Assembly: GCA_038380435.1 (NCBI GenBank)
Contig: JAWZYU010000034.1
Span: 35,650,901-35,714,900 of the forward strand
Length of the DNA stretch: 64,000 nt
Source of the DNA: Ryuthela nishihirai
Lineage: Eukaryota; Arthropoda; Arachnida; Araneae; Heptathelidae
Direction: 5' to 3'
Shown: positions 44,690 to 56,110 of the stretch, one piece after another
Layout: the number at the start of each line of letters is the position of its first letter
How positions within the stretch are numbered: the stretch's first letter is position 1
Translations under genes and position numbers: made by a program
Notes under the pieces: model-generated
What the model saw: only the letters and a program-made list of their open reading frames with translations
What the model was told of the DNA's origin: nothing
The model's database searches: none

Positions 44690-46050
44690 CGCCACTCTCA
44701 AGCTTACTGCTTACGAAAAGTATGCCACTCTCAACCTTACTGCTTACGAAAATTATGCCACTCTCAACCTTACTGCTTACGAAAAGTATGCCACTCTCAA
44801 GCTTACTGCTTACGAAAAGTATGCCACTCTCAAGCTTACTGCTTACGAAAACTATGCCACTCTCAAGCTTAGTGCTTACGAAAAGTATGCCACTCTCAAG
44901 CTTACTGCTTACGAAAAGTATGCCACTCTCAAGCTTACTGCTTACGAAAAGTATGCCACTCTCAAGCTTACTGCTTACGAAAAGTATGCCACTCTCAAGC
45001 TTACTGCTTACGAAACGTATGCCACTCTCAAGCTTACTGCTTACGAAAACTATGCCACTCTCAAGCTTACTGCTTACGAAAAGTATGCCACTCTCAAGCT
45101 TACTGCTTACGAAAAGTATGCCACTCTCAAGCTTACTGCTTACGAAAAGTATGCCACTGTCAAGCTTACTGCTTACGAAAAGTATGCCACTCTCAAGCTT
45201 ACTGCTTACGAAAAGTATGCCACTCTCAAGCTTACTGCTTACGAAAAGTATGCCACTCTCAAGCTTACTGCTTACGAAAAGCATGCCACTCTCAAGCTTA
45301 CTGCTTACGAAAAGCATGCCGCTCTCAAGCTTACTGCTTACGAAAAGCATGCCGCTCTCAAGCTTACTGCTTACGAAAAGCATGCCGCTCTCAAGCTTAC
45401 TGCTTACGAAAAGCATGCCGCTCTCAAGCTTACTACTTACCAAAAGCATGCCACTCTCAAGCTTACTACTTACCAAAAGCATGCCACTCTCAAGCTTACT
45501 ACTTACGAAAAGCATGCCACTCTCAAGCTTACTATTTACGAAAAGTATGCCACTCTCAAGCTTACTGCTTACCAAAAGCATGTCACTCTCAAGCTTTCTG
45601 CTTACCAAAAGCATGCCACTCTCAAGCTTACTACTTACCAAAAGCATGCCACTCTCAAGCTTACTACTTACCAAAAGCATGCCACTCTCAAGCTTACTAC
45701 TTACCAAAAGCATGCCACTCTCAAGCTTACTACTTACGAAAAGCATGCCACTCGCAAGCTTACTACTTACGAAAAGTATGCCACTCTCAAGCTTACTGCT
45801 TATCAAAAGCATGTCACTCTCAAGCTTTCTGCTTACCAAAAGCATGCCACTCTCAAGCTTACTACTTACCAAAAGCATGCCACTCTCAAGCTTACTACTT
45901 ACCAAAAGCATGCCACTCTCAAGCTTACTACTTACCAAAAGCATGGCACTCTCAAGCTTACTACTTACGAAAAGCATGCCACTCTCAAGCTTATACTTAC
46001 GAAAAGCATGCCACTCTCAAGCTTACTACTTACGAAAAGTATGCCACACT
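44690..46050. repeat. 33 bp satellite, about 41 copies
   Basis: Monomer AAGCTTACTGCTTACGAAAA then GTATGCCACTCTC. Left copies have TGCTTACGAAAAGTATG; right copies have TACTTACCAAAAGCATG, a graded change. A block containing CATGTCACTCTCAAGCTTTC recurs at 45580 and 45811 (231 bp, 7 monomers). The unit is divisible by 3, so frames of 531 (plus) and 441 (minus) codons are open; neither is a gene. Confidence 0.94.
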
Positions 46051-46750
46051 CCAATTTGTTATGATTACGCCACTATCAAACTACAAATACGCTACTAAAC
46101 CACTTTAGTAGTGGCATGTGCTCTCCACTACTAAAGTGGAATAGTACGACACTCTCAAGCTTGTGAAGAGTGCATCATTCTTAAGCTTGTGGAGACTACG
46201 CTACTCTCAAGCTTGTGGTAGAATAGTCCTCCTCAAACATGTGGAGAATATGCCACTCACAAGCTTATGGAAATATGCCACTGTACAGTTTACAGAGAAT
46301 ATGCCACTCACAAGCTTATGGAAATATGCCACTGTACAGTTTACAGAGAATATGCCACTCACAAGCTTATGGAAATATGCCACTGTCAAGTTTAAGGGAA
46401 GTTTGAGAGTTACATATTCTCATATGGAGAATACATCCCTTTCAAGCTTAAGAGAATATGCCACTGTCAATTACACAGAGAATATGTCACTTTCCGGTTT
46501 ACAGAGAATACGCCACTCGCAAGTTTAAAGGGAGGCTTGGGGTGATGTATTCATTCTCATACGGAGAATACGCCCCTCTAAATCTGATGGAGAATATGAC
46601 ACTCTCAAGCTTAAGGAGAATACGTCACTCTCAAATTTGTGGAAAATACGCCACTCTCGACTATTCGGGGACTACGACACTCTCCAGCTTACAGAGAATA
46701 GCCCAATCTCAAGTTCTCACAGAATATGCCACTCTTAAGCTTCTGCAAAA
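46051..46750. repeat. Degenerate satellite with 15 bp hairpin
   Basis: Mixed 26-30 bp monomers. CCACTTTAGTAGTGG (46100-46114) pairs perfectly with CCACTACTAAAGTGG (46125-46139). A ~58 bp block with CACAAGCTTATGGAAATATG repeats three times near 46257-46385. Inverted monomers occur near 46400 and 46520. Confidence 0.8.
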
Positions 46751-47380
46751 TACGCCACTCTTCAATTGTGAAGAATACGCCACTCTTCAGATTGTGAAGA
46801 ATACGCGACTCTTCAGTTGGTGAAGAATACGCCACTCTTCAGTTGGTGAAGAATACGCCACTCTTCAGATTGTGAAGAATACGCCACTCATCAGTTGGTG
46901 AAGACTACGCCACTCTTCAGATTGTGAAGAATACGCCACTCATCAGATTGTGAAGAATACGCCACTCTGCAATTGTGAAGAATACGCCACTCTTCAGATT
47001 GTGAAGAATACGCCACTCTTCAGTTGGTGAAGAATACGCCACTCTTCAGTTGGTGAAGAATACGCCACTCTTCAGTTGGTGAAGACTACGCCACTCTTCA
47101 GATTGTGAAGAATACGCCACTCTTCAGATTGTGAAGAATAGGCCACTCTGCAATTGTGAAGAATACGCCACTCTTCAGATTGTGAAGAATACGCCACTCA
47201 TCAGTTGGTGAAGAATACGCCACTCTTCAGATTGTGAAGAATACGCCACTCTTCAGATTGTGAAGAATACGCCACTCTGCAATTGTGAAGAATACGCCAC
47301 TCTACAGATTGTGAAGAATACGCCACTCTTCAGATTGTGAAGAATACGCGACTCTTCAGCTTGTAAAGAATACGCAACTT
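46751..47380. repeat. 26 bp satellite variant
   Basis: About 24 monomers of GTGAAGAATACGCCACTCTT then CAGATT, with variants CAGTTGG, CTGCAATT and CTCATCAG. Same CGCCACTC core as its neighbours but without AAGCTT. Confidence 0.92.
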
Positions 47381-48060
47381 TCAAGCTTACGAATAGTATA
47401 CCACTCTCAAGCTTGTGAAGAATACATCATTCTTAAGCATGTGGAGACTACGCTACTCTCAAGCTTGTGGCAGAATAAGCCACCTCAAACATGTGGAAAA
47501 TATACCACTCTCAAGCTTATGGTGATACGTCACTGTCCAATTTACGGAGCATACGCCCACTGTGGAGCTTAAAGGGGGCTTGAGATTGGCGTATTCTCAT
47601 ACGAAGGATACGCCCCTTTGAAGCTTATGGAGAATATGCCACTCTCAAGCTTATGGAGAATACGCCACTCGCAAACTTAAAGGGGGCTTGAGAGTGGCGT
47701 ATTCTCATACGAAGAATACGCCCCTTTGAAGCTTATGGAGGATATGCCACTCTCAAGCTTATGGAGATACGTCACTATCCAATTTACAGAGCATACGCCC
47801 ACTGTGGAGCTTAAAGGGGGCTTGAGAGAGGCGTATTCTCATACAGAGGACATGTCCCTCTGAAGCTTATGAAGGATATGCCACTCTCAAGCTTATGGTG
47901 ATACGTCCCTGTCCAATTTACGGAGAATACGCCACTGTGGAGCTTAAAGGGGGCTTGAGATTGGCGTATTCTCATACGAAGGATACGCCCCTTTGAAGCT
48001 TATGGAGAATATGCCACTCTGAAGCTTAAGGAGAATACGCCACTCTAAACCTTAAGGACA
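47381..48060. repeat. Satellite with recurring inverted monomers
   Basis: Blocks of ~120-130 bp in which a sense monomer (GAATATGCCACTCTCAAGC) is followed by AAAGGGGGCTTGAGA and an inverse monomer (GTGGCGTATTCTCATACG), near 47570, 47685, 47817 and 47950. Each gives a short palindrome around TTCTCATACGAAGAATACG. Confidence 0.85.
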
Positions 48061-48943
48061 CTACACCACTCTCAAATTGCAGATAAGCTATTAGCTCTGC
48101 GGGTCAAATGTATAAAATCTCTCTACATCTGCTTTTGTGAGATGACGATGATGATGAATAAATATATTATTATACATTTTCTACCATTTGTTTAACGCAG
48201 AAAGCCGCGGATAGAAGAGGAAAAAGTCATTTTGAAAAAGAAATCCAATCAGTTTTTTTTTTGCCCCCTATTTTTTTTGCAATCATAACCACAACTCTAC
48301 GAACGTTTTTTCCAAGTGAATGCCAAGGCAATAATTGCTCGCTAGTCAAGATCCTTCCTTGTTTTCTCTCTATTTTTTTTTTCCTAATCTGCCAAGGGGG
48401 GAATGCTGATTGGATAAGCCAGCCTAAAACAATGGCGGGAAACAACAACGTACGTCACCGACGATGAACAGATCACGTGAGTTATGCGCCATTAGTTCGC
48501 TTAATATTATGCAAATGACAGCAAAGCTACAGCTAATACGTTACAGATGTCACAGCTTGGGTTAACTCGGATCACCGTACATAAAGAATAAGAGGACGGT
48601 GAAGCATTTCTAATCACGCTACGAACTCTTCATGTTGTGATATTCGTCATAAAAGTTCACTTAACAAGTTCCTTTCACGAACAATCAAATATGGACAGGA
48701 TTTCCGAATACCACTTTTAAGGGATTAAAGATCATTATTATAGGCTCGATTTTTTTATGGTTTTTTTTTTTTCATTTTTTTTTTTGTTACTGTTCATTAC
48801 AGTTTTCTGATTCATTTCCTCTATCTATATGTCTGATTGTTCCAACATTCCCACGTCTTAAGTAGTGGGAATGGTTTCGCGTGGATATTTGGCATTAGTT
48901 TTTTTTTTTCTTTTTTTTTGTTTGGGGGGGGGGAGTTGATTTA
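48061..48943. other. Unique DNA with possible regulatory motifs
   Basis: Non-repetitive. Around 48400-48520 there are GATTGG (inverse CCAAT), ACGTCACC, CACGTG and the octamer ATGCAAAT (48509-48516), motifs common in animal control regions but also expected by chance. AATAAA near 48158 lies downstream of the satellite. Facing ~70-codon frames at 48227-48467 show no domain. T tracts follow to 48920. Confidence 0.35.
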
Positions 48944-48953
48944 CCTCTGAGAG

Positions 48954-49854
48954 GGTTGGGTTGTTTTACCTCTGAGCGGCACTTTTTTGCACACCATGGG
49001 CTAAATGGCCAGGTCACATGGACCCCGTAGGCTCAGAGAAGGTTGGGGAAGGGGACCCACTGGAAAAGCTGTTGGAAGACAGATGGTAGCCTCCCGTCAA
49101 GGCCATCCAGCGTGTTCTTTAACGTTGGGTTGTTTTACCTCTGAGCGGCACTTTTTTGCACACCATAGGCTAAATGGCCAGGTCACATGGACCCCGAAGG
49201 CTCAGAGAAGGTTGGGGGAGGGGACCCACTGGAACAGCTATTGGGAGACAGATGGTAGTCTCCCGTCAAGGCCATCCAGCGTGTTCTTTAACGTTGGGTT
49301 GTTTTACCTCTGATCGGAACTTTTTTGCACACCATGGGCTAAATGGCCAGGTCACATGGACCCCGAAGGCTCAGAGAAGGTTGGGGGAGGGGACCCACTG
49401 GAACAGCTGTTGAAAGACAGATGGTAGCCTCCCGTCAAGGCCATCCAGCGTGTTCTTTAACGTTGGGTTGTTTTACCTCTGAGCGGCACTTTTTTGCACA
49501 CCGTGGGCTAAATGGCCAGGTCACATGGACCCCGAAGGCTCAGAGAAGGTTGGGGGAGGGGACCCACTGGAACAGCTGTTGGGAGACAGATGGTAGCCTC
49601 CCGTCAAGGCCATCCAGCGTGTTCTTTAACGTGCACAGAATATGGCTCTCCCGCACACGGTGCCACGGCTTAACGTCCCATCCGACGGACAGCGGCCTTT
49701 CCAAGCCCATCGGTGTCCCCTACTGACCGTGGGCAGGGCGGAGAATTTTGTGGAGATAAATCTCAACGCTGACCAAGCTGGGACTCGAACCTGGGAACTA
49801 CAGATTACGAGCCTGGCGCGCTACCGACTGAGCCCCCCCCCCCCCCCCCGCCCC
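48954..49854 (-). mobile_element. SINE-A, four tail units, inserted in an older tail
   Basis: CCTCTGAGAG at 48944-48953 recurs at 49855-49864. Four tail units (starts 48957, 49126, 49295 and 49464), body and head, with a ~17 C run replacing the head's 5' G run. The target duplication is itself SINE-A tail sequence, so it landed in an older antisense tail whose remainder continues to the right. Confidence 0.88.
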
Positions 49855-49864
49855 CCTCTGAGAG

Positions 49865-49950
49865 GCACTTTTTTTGAAAATAATGGGTAAATGGCCAGGT
49901 CACAAGAACCCCGAGGGCTCAGAGAAGGTTGAGGGGGAGGGGACCACTCA
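49865..49950 (-). mobile_element. Remainder of older antisense SINE-A tail
   Basis: GCACTTTTTTTGAAAATAAT, AAATGGCCAGGTCACAAG and GGGCTCAGAGAAGG continue the interrupted tail. It is diverged and ends near GGACCACT. Confidence 0.7.
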
Positions 49951-50054
49951 ACACCTCTTAAAACAATAAAGCCAGCGGACCAAGTTTTGACGTCTGCATT
50001 AGTAGTTGTGTAATCTAGAAAATTCTTATATGTCTACTTGTATTATTACTACTG
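49951..50054. other. Short unique spacer
   Basis: About 100 bp of unique sequence between two SINE-A copies. Confidence 0.5.
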
Positions 50055-51048
50055 GGCGGGGGGGGGGGGGGGGGGGCTCAGTCGGTAGCGCGCCAGGCTC
50101 GTAATCGGTAGTTCCCAGGTTCGAGTCCCAGATGGGTCAGTCGTTGAGATTTATCTCCGCAAAATTTCCCCGCCTTGCCCACGGTCAGTAGGGGACACCG
50201 ATGGGCTTGGAAAGGCTGGATGGCCTTGACGGGAGGCTACCATCTGTCTCCCAACAACTGTTCCAGTGGGTCCCCTCCTTCAACCTTCTGTCAGCCTTCA
50301 GGGTCCATGCGATCTGACCATTTAGCCCATGGTGTGTAAAGAAAGAGCAGCTCAGAGGTAAAACAATCCAACGTTAAAGAACACGCTGGATGGCCTTCAC
50401 GGAAGTCTACCATCTGAATCCCAACAGCTGTTCCAATGGGTCCCCTCCACCAACCTTCTCTGAGCCTTCGGGGTCCGTGTGACCTGACCATTTACCCCAT
50501 GGTGTGCAAAAAAAGTGCAGCTCAGATGTAAAACAACCCAACGTTAAAGAACACGCTGGATGGCCTTCACGGAAGGCTACCATCTGTCTCCCAAGAGCTG
50601 TTCCAGTGTGTCCCCTCCACCAACCTTCTCTGAGCCTTCGGGGTCCGTGTGACCTGACCATTTAACCCATGGTGTGTAAAAAAAGTGTAGCTTATATGTA
50701 AAACAACCAAACGTTAAAGAACACGCTGGATGGACTTGAGAGGCTACCATCTGTCTACCAACAGCTGTTCCAGTGGGTCCCCTCCCCCAACCTTCTCTGA
50801 TCCTTCGGGGTCCTTGTGACCTGGCCATTTAGCCCATGGTGTGCGAAAAAGTGCCGCTCAGAGGTAAAACAACCCAACGTTAAAAAACACACTGGATGGC
50901 ATTGACGGCAGGCTACCATCTGTTTCCCAACACCTGTTCCAGTGGGTTTCCTCCCCCAACCTTCTCTGAGCCTTCGGGGTCCTTGTGACCTGACCATTTA
51001 ACCCATGGTGTGTAAAAAAAAGTGCCGCTCAGAGGTAAAACAACCCAA
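50055..51048 (+). mobile_element. SINE-A with G-tract head and body deletion, five tail units
   Basis: The head starts with a ~19 G run where GTGGCTCAG normally reads, erasing part of the A box. The body jumps from GGGCTTGGAAAGG to CTGGATGGCC, deleting about 100 bp. Tail units follow near 50215, 50370, 50540, 50710 and 50878, several with CAGCTCAGATG/TGCAGCTC variants shared among neighbours, indicating local amplification. Confidence 0.82.
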
Positions 51049-51735
51049 AGCCCTTTCAACCCCAAATGGCAAACAATTCAGTGTTGATTTCTTCCAAACG
51101 TTCATTGTTACTGCCACTTTTTGTTCGATGAACTCTCAAACCACGCGATATTGTCACGTTTTCAATTTTTTTCTCTCTCTATTAGATTTTTACGACACCA
51201 ATGATTTGTCTCTCGAAAGTCGTGCGCGAATCATAAGGCATTGACGCGATCCTTCCGCAGACCCCGGAGAAAAAGATTCCCTCTTGCCTCCAACAGTTCT
51301 CCCATCCGGTAACACTACAGAAACCAGGGCTCACCCGTTGTGTTGCCGTGTGTGTTGTGTCTTGAACTTTGACCTCTCCCTTGCTGTCCTTCCCATGCGC
51401 AATCCATCTGGCAGAGGCCCCCGTACTCCCGAGACCACCGCTCCGAGCAAGGTCTGGTCATCCGAGCCAAGGGGACCGTATAGAGGGTGATGTTGTTGTC
51501 TTCACCTGATCTGACTTTACTATTCCAAGGTCTGTTCTGCGCGTTGTTCATGCACTGTTTCAGTGTCGGTTGATTTTTTTTGTGGTTTTTTTTTTTTTCA
51601 ATGAAACTGTTAAAAAAAACAAATGTTATTCCTAATATATTCCAGGATAAATTTTTTTGCTAATTTTTTTTCGGGATATTGTTGGCAGGGCGCGCAATTT
51701 TCTGCAAGGGCAGCTGCACACAACACCAGGTAATT
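51049..51735. other. Unique DNA, GC-richer centre
   Basis: Non-repetitive. 51240-51500 is GC-richer with short frames on both strands and no domain. T tracts from 51565. I cannot support a gene. Confidence 0.35.
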
Positions 51736-52350
51736 TATTATTTTTGGCGCCCTAACTTAATTCATTTTTTGTCGCCCTAACTAAATTCATTTTACCGCCC
51801 TAACTAGATTCGTTTTTTGCCGCCCTAACTTGATTCGTTTTAGCCGCCCTAACTTGATTCGTTTTCAGCCGCCCTAACTTGATTCGTTTTTGTCGCCCTC
51901 ACTAAATTCATTTTACCGCCCTAACTAGATTCGTTTTTTCCGCCCTAACTTGATTCGTTTTTTGCCGCCCTTACTTGATTTGTTTTTTGGCGCCCTAACT
52001 TGATTCATTTTTGTCGCCCTCACTAAATTCATTTTACCGCCCTAACTAGATTCGTTTCTTGCCGCCCTAACTTAATTCATTTTTGCCGCCCTAACTTGAT
52101 TCGTTTTTTGCCGCCCTAACTTGATTCGTTTTTTGCCGCCCTAACTTGATTCGCTTTTTGGCGCCCTAACTTGATTCATTTTTGTCGCCCTCACTAAATT
52201 CATTTTACCGCGCTAACTAGATTCGTTTCTTGCCGCCCTAACTTAATTCGTTTTTTCCGTCCTGATTTAATTCACTTTTGTCGCCCTAACTAAGTTCATT
52301 TTACCGCCCTAACGTGATTCATTTTGTCGTGTTAACTTAATTCATTTTTG
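51736..52350. repeat. ~25 bp satellite carrying CCCTAA
   Basis: About 24 monomers of GCCGCCCTAACTTGATTCGT plus a T run. Variants: CTAACTAGATTC, CCTCACTAAATTC, GTCGCCCTCAC. A block (TTGTCGCCCTCACTAAATTC then ATTTTACCGC) recurs about 125-190 bp apart. Each monomer includes CCCTAA once, but not in telomeric tandem. Confidence 0.9.
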
Positions 52351-52362
52351 CCGCCAAAACTT

Positions 52363-53252
52363 CGGGCGGGGGTGGCTCAGTCGGTAGCGCGCCAGGCTCG
52401 TAATCTGTAGTTCCCAGGTTCGAGTCCCAGCTGGGTCAGCGTTTATATTTATCTCCGCAAAATTCCCCACCCTGCCCACGGTCAGTAGGGGACACCAATG
52501 GTCTTGGAAAGGCCGCCGTCCGTCGGATGGGACGTTAAGTGGCCTCGTGTGCGGGAGAGCCATACCCTGTGCACGTTAAAGAACACGCTGGATGGCCTTG
52601 ACGGGAGGCTACCATCTGTGTCCCAACAGCTGTTCCAGTGGGTCCCCTCTCCCAACCTTCTCTGAGCCTTCGGGGTCCATGTGACCTGGCCAATTTAGCC
52701 CATGGTGTGCAAAAAAGTACCGCTCAGAGGTAAAACAACCCAACGTTAAAGAACACGCTGGGTGGCCTTGACGGGAGGCTACCATCTGTCTCCCAACATC
52801 TGTTCCAGTGGGTCCCCTCCCCCAAACTTTTCTGAGCCTTCGGGGTTCATGTGACCTGGCCATTTAGCCCATGGTGTGCAAAAAAGTACCGCTCAGAGGT
52901 AAAACAACCCAACGTTAAAGAACACGCTGGGTGGCCTTGACGGGAGGCTACCATCTGTCTCCCAACATCTGTTCCAGTGGGTCCCCTCCCCCAAACTTCT
53001 CTGAGCCTTCGGGGTTCATGTGACCTGGCCATTTAGCCCATGGTGTGCAAAAAAGTACCGCTCAGAGGTAAAACAACCCAACGTTAAAGAACACGCTGGA
53101 TGGCCTTGACGGGAGGCTACCATCTGTCTCCCAACAGCTGTTCCAGTGGGTCCCCTCCCCCAACCTTCTCTGAGCCTACGGGGTCCATGTGACCTGGCCA
53201 ATTTAGCCCATGGTGTGCAAAAAAGTGCCGCTCAGAGGTAAAACAACCCAAC
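52363..53252 (+). mobile_element. SINE-A, four tail units, inside CCCTAA satellite, with TSD
   Basis: CCGCCAAAACTT at 52351-52362 is matched by CCGCCGAAACTT at 53253-53264 (one difference). Head intact (A and B boxes), body with small losses, four tail units starting near 52577, 52745, 52913 and 53081. One duplication pair flanks the full four-unit structure. Confidence 0.88.
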
Positions 53253-53264
53253 CCGCCGAAACTT

Positions 53265-53740
53265 GATTTATTTTTGCAGCCGAAATTATTTTATTTTGGC
53301 GCCCTAACTAGATTCATTTACAGCCCTAACTTGATTCATTTTACCGCCCTAACTTGATTCATTTTACCGCCCTAACTTGATTTGTTTTTACCGCCCTAAC
53401 TTGATTTGTTTTACCGCCCTAACTTGATTCATTTTTGCCGTCCTAACTTAATTCATTTTGCCGCCCTAATCTAATTCCTTTTTGCCACCTTAGATTCATT
53501 TATATTTTACTCCCCCACAAGTGAATTTTTTCTTTCCACCCTGACAGGGAAATTTAATATTTGCCTTCCCAGCTAAATATAATTTTTGCCTCATCACAAG
53601 AATTTGCTTTTTGCACCTCCCCAGGTGAATCGACTCTTCAAGGAGAATTTACTTTTTTCTCGCGCCAAGTAAGTTTAATTTTTTGCCTCCCTGTCAGAAT
53701 TTGATTTTCCCCCATTGGCATCCCCTTCTCTAGCAAAGGG
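53265..53740. repeat. CCCTAA satellite, right part, then worn edge
   Basis: Regular monomers to about 53480 (ACCGCCCTAACTTGATTCAT), then looser units (TTTTTGCCTCCC, CAGGTGAATCGAC) fading by 53740. Confidence 0.8.
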
Positions 53741-53744
53741 CAGG

Positions 53745-53976
53745 GCGGAGATTCAAAGTCGAGATTAATCACAATTGGGACTCGAACCTGGGAACTGCAG
53801 ATTTCGGCCTGGCGCTCTACTGACTGAGCCATCCCCGTCCCTCCCGTCAAGACCATCCAGCCTGTTCATTGACATATGACTCTCCCATGAACACGGGACC
53901 ACGGCCTCATGTCCCGTACTATGGACCGCGGGCTTTCTAAGCATCTCAGCGTCCCCCTATTTTGCCGATGGCAGAC
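53745..53976 (-). mobile_element. Fragments of one or two old SINE-A copies
   Basis: 53745-53842 is an antisense head with part of body (TGGGACTCGAACCTGGGAAC); 53846-53976 is antisense tail end plus body (CCCGTCAAGACCATCCAGCC to GCCGATGGCAG). The order is head fragment, then body, so two elements are joined or one is rearranged. Both are diverged. Confidence 0.6.
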
Positions 53977-54001
53977 CGATAAGCCAGCCCAAGCGATTCG
54001 G

Positions 54002-54383
54002 GGGGCGGGGGGGCTCAGTCGGTAGCGCGCCAGGCTCCTAATCTGTTCCCAGGTTCGAGTCCCAGCTGGGTCAGCGTTGAGATTTATCTCCGCAAAATTC
54101 CCCGCCCTGCCCACGGTCAGTAGGGGACACCGATGGGCTTGAAAAGGACGCCGTCCGTCGGATGGGACGTTAAGCCGTGGCCCCGTGTGCGGGAGAGCCA
54201 TACCCTGTGCACGTTAAAGAACACGCTGGATGGCCTTGACGGGAGGTTACCATCTGTCTCCCAACAGCTGTTCCAGTGGGTCCCCTCCCCCAACCTTCTC
54301 TGAGCCTTTGGGGTCCATGTGACCTGGCCATTTAGCCCATGGTGTGCAAAAAAGTGCCGCTCAGAGGTAAAACAACCAACCAA
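54002..54383 (+). mobile_element. SINE-A, single tail, 13 bp TSD
   Basis: CCAAGCGATTCGG at 53989-54001 recurs exactly at 54384-54396. The head lacks a few bases of the variable region (ATCTGTTCCCAGG) but keeps both boxes. One tail unit ends AAAACAACCAAC. It is among the least diverged copies. Confidence 0.92.
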
Positions 54384-54404
54384 CCAAGCGATTCGGCCAT
54401 CAGC

Positions 54405-55437
54405 GTTGAGTTGTTTTACCTCTGAGCAGCCACATAATGGGCTAAATGGCCAGGTCACACGAACCCCGATGTCTCAGAGAAGGTTTGGGGAGGGAACCCA
54501 CTGAAATAGTTGTTGGAAGACTGGTGGTAGCCTCCCGTCATATCCATCCAGTGTGTTCTTTAAAGTCCACATGGTATGGCTCTCTCGCACACGGGGCCAC
54601 GGCTTAACATCCCATCTGACGGACGGCGGGCTTTCCAACACCATCGGTGTCCCCTACTGACCGTGGTCAGGGCGGGGAATTTTGCGGAGATAGATCTCAA
54701 CGCTGACCCAGATGGGACTCGAACCTGGGTTACGTTGGGTTGTTTTACTTCTGAGTGGCACTTTTTTTGCACACCATGGGCTAAATGGCCAGGTCAAATG
54801 GACCCCGAAGGCTCAGAGAAGATTGGGGGAGGGGACCCACTGGAACAGCTGTTGGGAGACAGATGGTAGCCTCCCGTCAAGTCCATACAGTGTGTTCTTT
54901 AACATGCACAGGGTATGGCTCTCCCGCACACGGTGTCACGGCTTAACGTCACATCCGACGGACGGCAACCTTTCCAAGCCCATCGGTATCCCCTACTGAC
55001 TGTGGGTAGGAAATTTTTCAGAGATAAATCTCAATGCTGACCCAGCTGGGACTCGAACCTGGGTTGGGTTTGTTTGTTTTACCTCTGAGCGGCACTTTTT
55101 TGCATACCATGGGCTAAATGGCCAGGTCACATGAACCCCGAAGGCTCATAGAAGGTTGGGGTAGGGGACCCACTGGAACAACTCTTGGGAGACAGATGGT
55201 AGCCTCCGGTCAAGGCCATCCAGCGTGTTCATTAACTTGTACAGGGTATGGCTCTCTCGCACACGGTGCCACGGTTTAGCGTCCCATCAGACGGACGGCA
55301 GCCTTTTAACACCATCGATGTCCCCTACTGACCGTGGGTAGGGCGTGTAATTTTGCAGAGATAAATCTCAACGTCGACCCAGCTGGGACTCGAACCTGGA
55401 AACTGCAGATTACGGACCTGGCGCGCTATCGACTGAG
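54405..55437 (-). mobile_element. Three tandem SINE-A copies, two truncated at the B box
   Basis: Antisense copies at about 54405-54728, 54732-55064 and 55065-55437. The first two break at the same place, after ACTCGAACCTGGG (inverse B box), and run straight into GTTGGGTT of the next tail. Only the last has a complete tRNA head. The period is ~330 bp, which includes tail, body and half of the head. Confidence 0.82.
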
Positions 55438-56030
55438 CCTGCCCATCGTCAACCAAGACTAACCGGATTATATTCTACCACGAAATCATACTCAGACTTT
55501 CATAGTTAATTTCATTTATCAAGGCACACAGAAATAAAACATTCTGATGAACACGATCCAAAGTGGCCGATCAACCAATCAAGTATCCATGCCATAGATT
55601 TACTTTAGAATTCCTCCAGGTAGAAGTGAAATGGGCTTCCATTGTAAGATTCCTCCAATCACATCGAATCTCTGAACAATCAGATAAAGTCTGAAGCAAT
55701 GTGACCATGTCTTTAGAAGGGGAGGGGACCGGAGATGGGAGGGTTAAATGGGGGGAGGGGGGGGAAGGAGATTTGTGGTTGCGTGATCTGAATCAATACG
55801 GTGACATGCAATGGACAGCATATCGTGGGATAAAACGCAGAAGACAAGTCAAGGATGGCTAAGGCAGTTCTTTTTTTTTATTTCCATGTTCTTTGCGTTC
55901 TTAAGTTTTGCTTTTTTTTCTTAACTGGGTTTAATTGTTTTCTTTTTTTAGTGAAACAATAAATTTATTGAAGCTTTTCATAAACCTGAGTGTATTATAT
56001 GGAATTAAATAGTATATTAGGAATTTTTGT
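55438..56030. other. Unique spacer
   Basis: Non-repetitive sequence with a G-rich patch near 55740 and T tracts near 55870. No gene seen. Confidence 0.45.
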
Positions 56031-56110
56031 TTTCGATTGTTTTACCTCTGAACGGCAGTTTTATTAAAAATAGGTTAAATGGTCAGTTTAAAACGATTCC
56101 AAAAGCTCAT
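56031..56110 (-). mobile_element. Worn antisense SINE-A tail at satellite border
   Basis: TTGTTTTACCTCTGAACGGC, AATAGGTTAAATGGTCAG and CCAAAAGCTCATAG match an antisense SINE-A tail. It directly abuts the 32 bp satellite. Confidence 0.65.

Noticed and set aside
44503..46098. 531-codon plus and 441-codon minus frames
   Set aside because: 33 bp satellite divisible by 3; opposite strands equally open.
51736..53480. Interstitial telomere
   Set aside because: CCCTAA occurs once per ~25 bp monomer, never as a tandem hexamer run.
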